From positions 1 through 13,415 of the forward strand of contig CAZOSF010000065.1 in the NCBI GenBank assembly GCA_964582415.1: a DNA stretch of 13,415 nucleotides, written 5' to 3'. Source of the DNA: CAZOSF01 sp964582415 (GTDB lineage: Bacteria > Bacteroidota > Bacteroidia > Flavobacteriales > Flavobacteriaceae). A program made the translations under genes and the position numbers. Positions 13,271-13,415 of the stretch are shown one piece after another (position 1 is the stretch's first letter; each line of letters starts with the position of its first letter). The notes under the pieces are model-generated. The model made no database searches. It was not told where the DNA came from and saw only the letters and a list, made by a program, of their open reading frames with translations.

Positions 13271-13289
13271 CGGTGGCCGTTGGCCATCG
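13271..13289 (+). terminator. Middle hairpin with T-tract; possible (bidirectional) terminator
   Basis: CGGTGGCC, loop GTT, GGCCATCG: an 8-bp stem with one G-T pair. It is followed after two bases by a run of seven T (13292-13298) and preceded by an A-rich stretch (AAAATACAAAA), so it could terminate in both directions. It shares the 8-3-8 geometry of the flanking repeat hairpins, so it may be part of the repeat rather than a terminator for a specific gene. Confidence 0.5.
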
Positions 13290-13332
13290 CATTTTTTTAT
13301 TTCGCAGGCTTTAGGGGGGCTTCGTTTTGGCC

Positions 13333-13353
13333 TTCAACCTTAAACATTCAACC
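13333..13353 (+). repeat. Heptad array (TTCAACN-like), three copies
   Basis: Three contiguous heptads: TTCAACC, TTAAACA, TTCAACC. The array lies 17 bp before the second 19-nt hairpin, the same relative place as the array at 13172-13199. Confidence 0.7.
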
Positions 13354-13370
13354 ATTTCGTCGCCAGGATT

Positions 13371-13389
13371 CAACCACCTCCGGCGGTTG
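13371..13389 (+). repeat. Hairpin 2 of the right-edge repeat
   Basis: CAACCACC, loop TCC, GGCGGTTG: an 8-bp stem with one A-C mismatch at the sixth pair. Relative to hairpin 1, several stem positions have changed on both sides so that pairing is kept, which suggests the fold itself is selected. Confidence 0.7.
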
Positions 13390-13415
13390 TTCCTTTGAGC
13401 CTTCTCCTGAAAATA

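Larger units (their letters stand above)
13172..13415 (+). repeat. Composite intergenic repeat, two units with 153-bp period
   Basis: This is the main content of the 297-bp gene-free right edge. Each unit has a heptad array (13172-13199; 13333-13353), about 18 bp of spacer, a 19-nt hairpin (13218-13236; 13371-13389) and an identical 28-nt block (13235-13262; 13388-13415). The block begins TGTTCCTTTGAGCC and ends CTCCTGAAAATA. The second unit is cut by the window end, so its downstream part is unknown. A third hairpin (13271-13289) lies between the units. No open frame of note is present and no transposase is nearby. It could be a dispersed non-coding repeat, a MITE-like remnant or part of a longer array. 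Confidence 0.75.

Noticed and set aside
13235..13415. CRISPR array suggested by two identical 28-nt repeats
   Set aside because: Only two copies with a 125-bp interval that itself contains hairpins and heptads. There is no regular spacer length and no cas gene nearby.

Overview
The window reads as chromosome of an aerobic member of the Bacteroidota, most likely Flavobacteriaceae. The evidence is the TAnnTTTG-type -7 promoter boxes, weak or absent Shine-Dalgarno sequences, an AraC regulator divergent from hemA, a single-domain SDR-type L-threonine dehydrogenase, and TTCAACN heptad repeats between genes. This placement comes from gene content and style, not from a database search.

Left part (14-7887, all on the minus strand). 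A long co-directional block encodes most of the C5 haem/tetrapyrrole pathway in the order hemA-hemC-hemD-hemE-(small uncharacterised gene)-hemF-hemB. A CNNM/DUF21-CBS membrane protein and an Ogt-type O6-alkylguanine-DNA alkyltransferase follow. Spacing is very tight: 4 nt for hemA/hemC, 2 nt for hemC/hemD, and ATGA stop/start overlaps on both sides of the small gene between hemE and hemF. A 100-N assembly gap at 5184-5283 removes the 3' part of hemD and the first codons of hemE, so both genes are partial here.

Centre (7888-8080). This divergent control region separates hemA from an AraC-family regulator. It carries three TCTAAAT half-sites in alternating orientation, spaced exactly 12 bp, just upstream of the regulator gene. 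They look like an operator.

Right part (8081-13118). On the plus strand lie the AraC regulator, hemH (ferrochelatase, with a cysteine-rich segment) and a MATE-family transporter that starts on the base after the hemH stop. A small putative lipoprotein gene converges on the transporter and overlaps it by 13 nt. Divergent from the lipoprotein gene is an NAD-dependent L-threonine 3-dehydrogenase, followed by a plausible terminator.

Right edge (13119-13415). There is no gene here. The region holds two copies of a composite repeat with a 153-bp period. Each copy has an array of TTCAACN-like heptads, a 19-nt hairpin (8-bp stem, 3-nt loop) whose stem sequence differs between copies, and an identical 28-nt tail. 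A third hairpin of the same geometry, followed by a T-tract, lies between them. The window stops at the end of the second tail, so the array may continue.

Together, HemA, HemC, HemD, HemE, HemF, HemB and HemH cover glutamyl-tRNA to protohaem except hemL and a protoporphyrinogen oxidase, neither of which is in the window. The main unexplained items are the small gene locked into the haem operon, the operator-like triplet, the transporter fused transcriptionally to hemH, and the hairpin/heptad repeat family.
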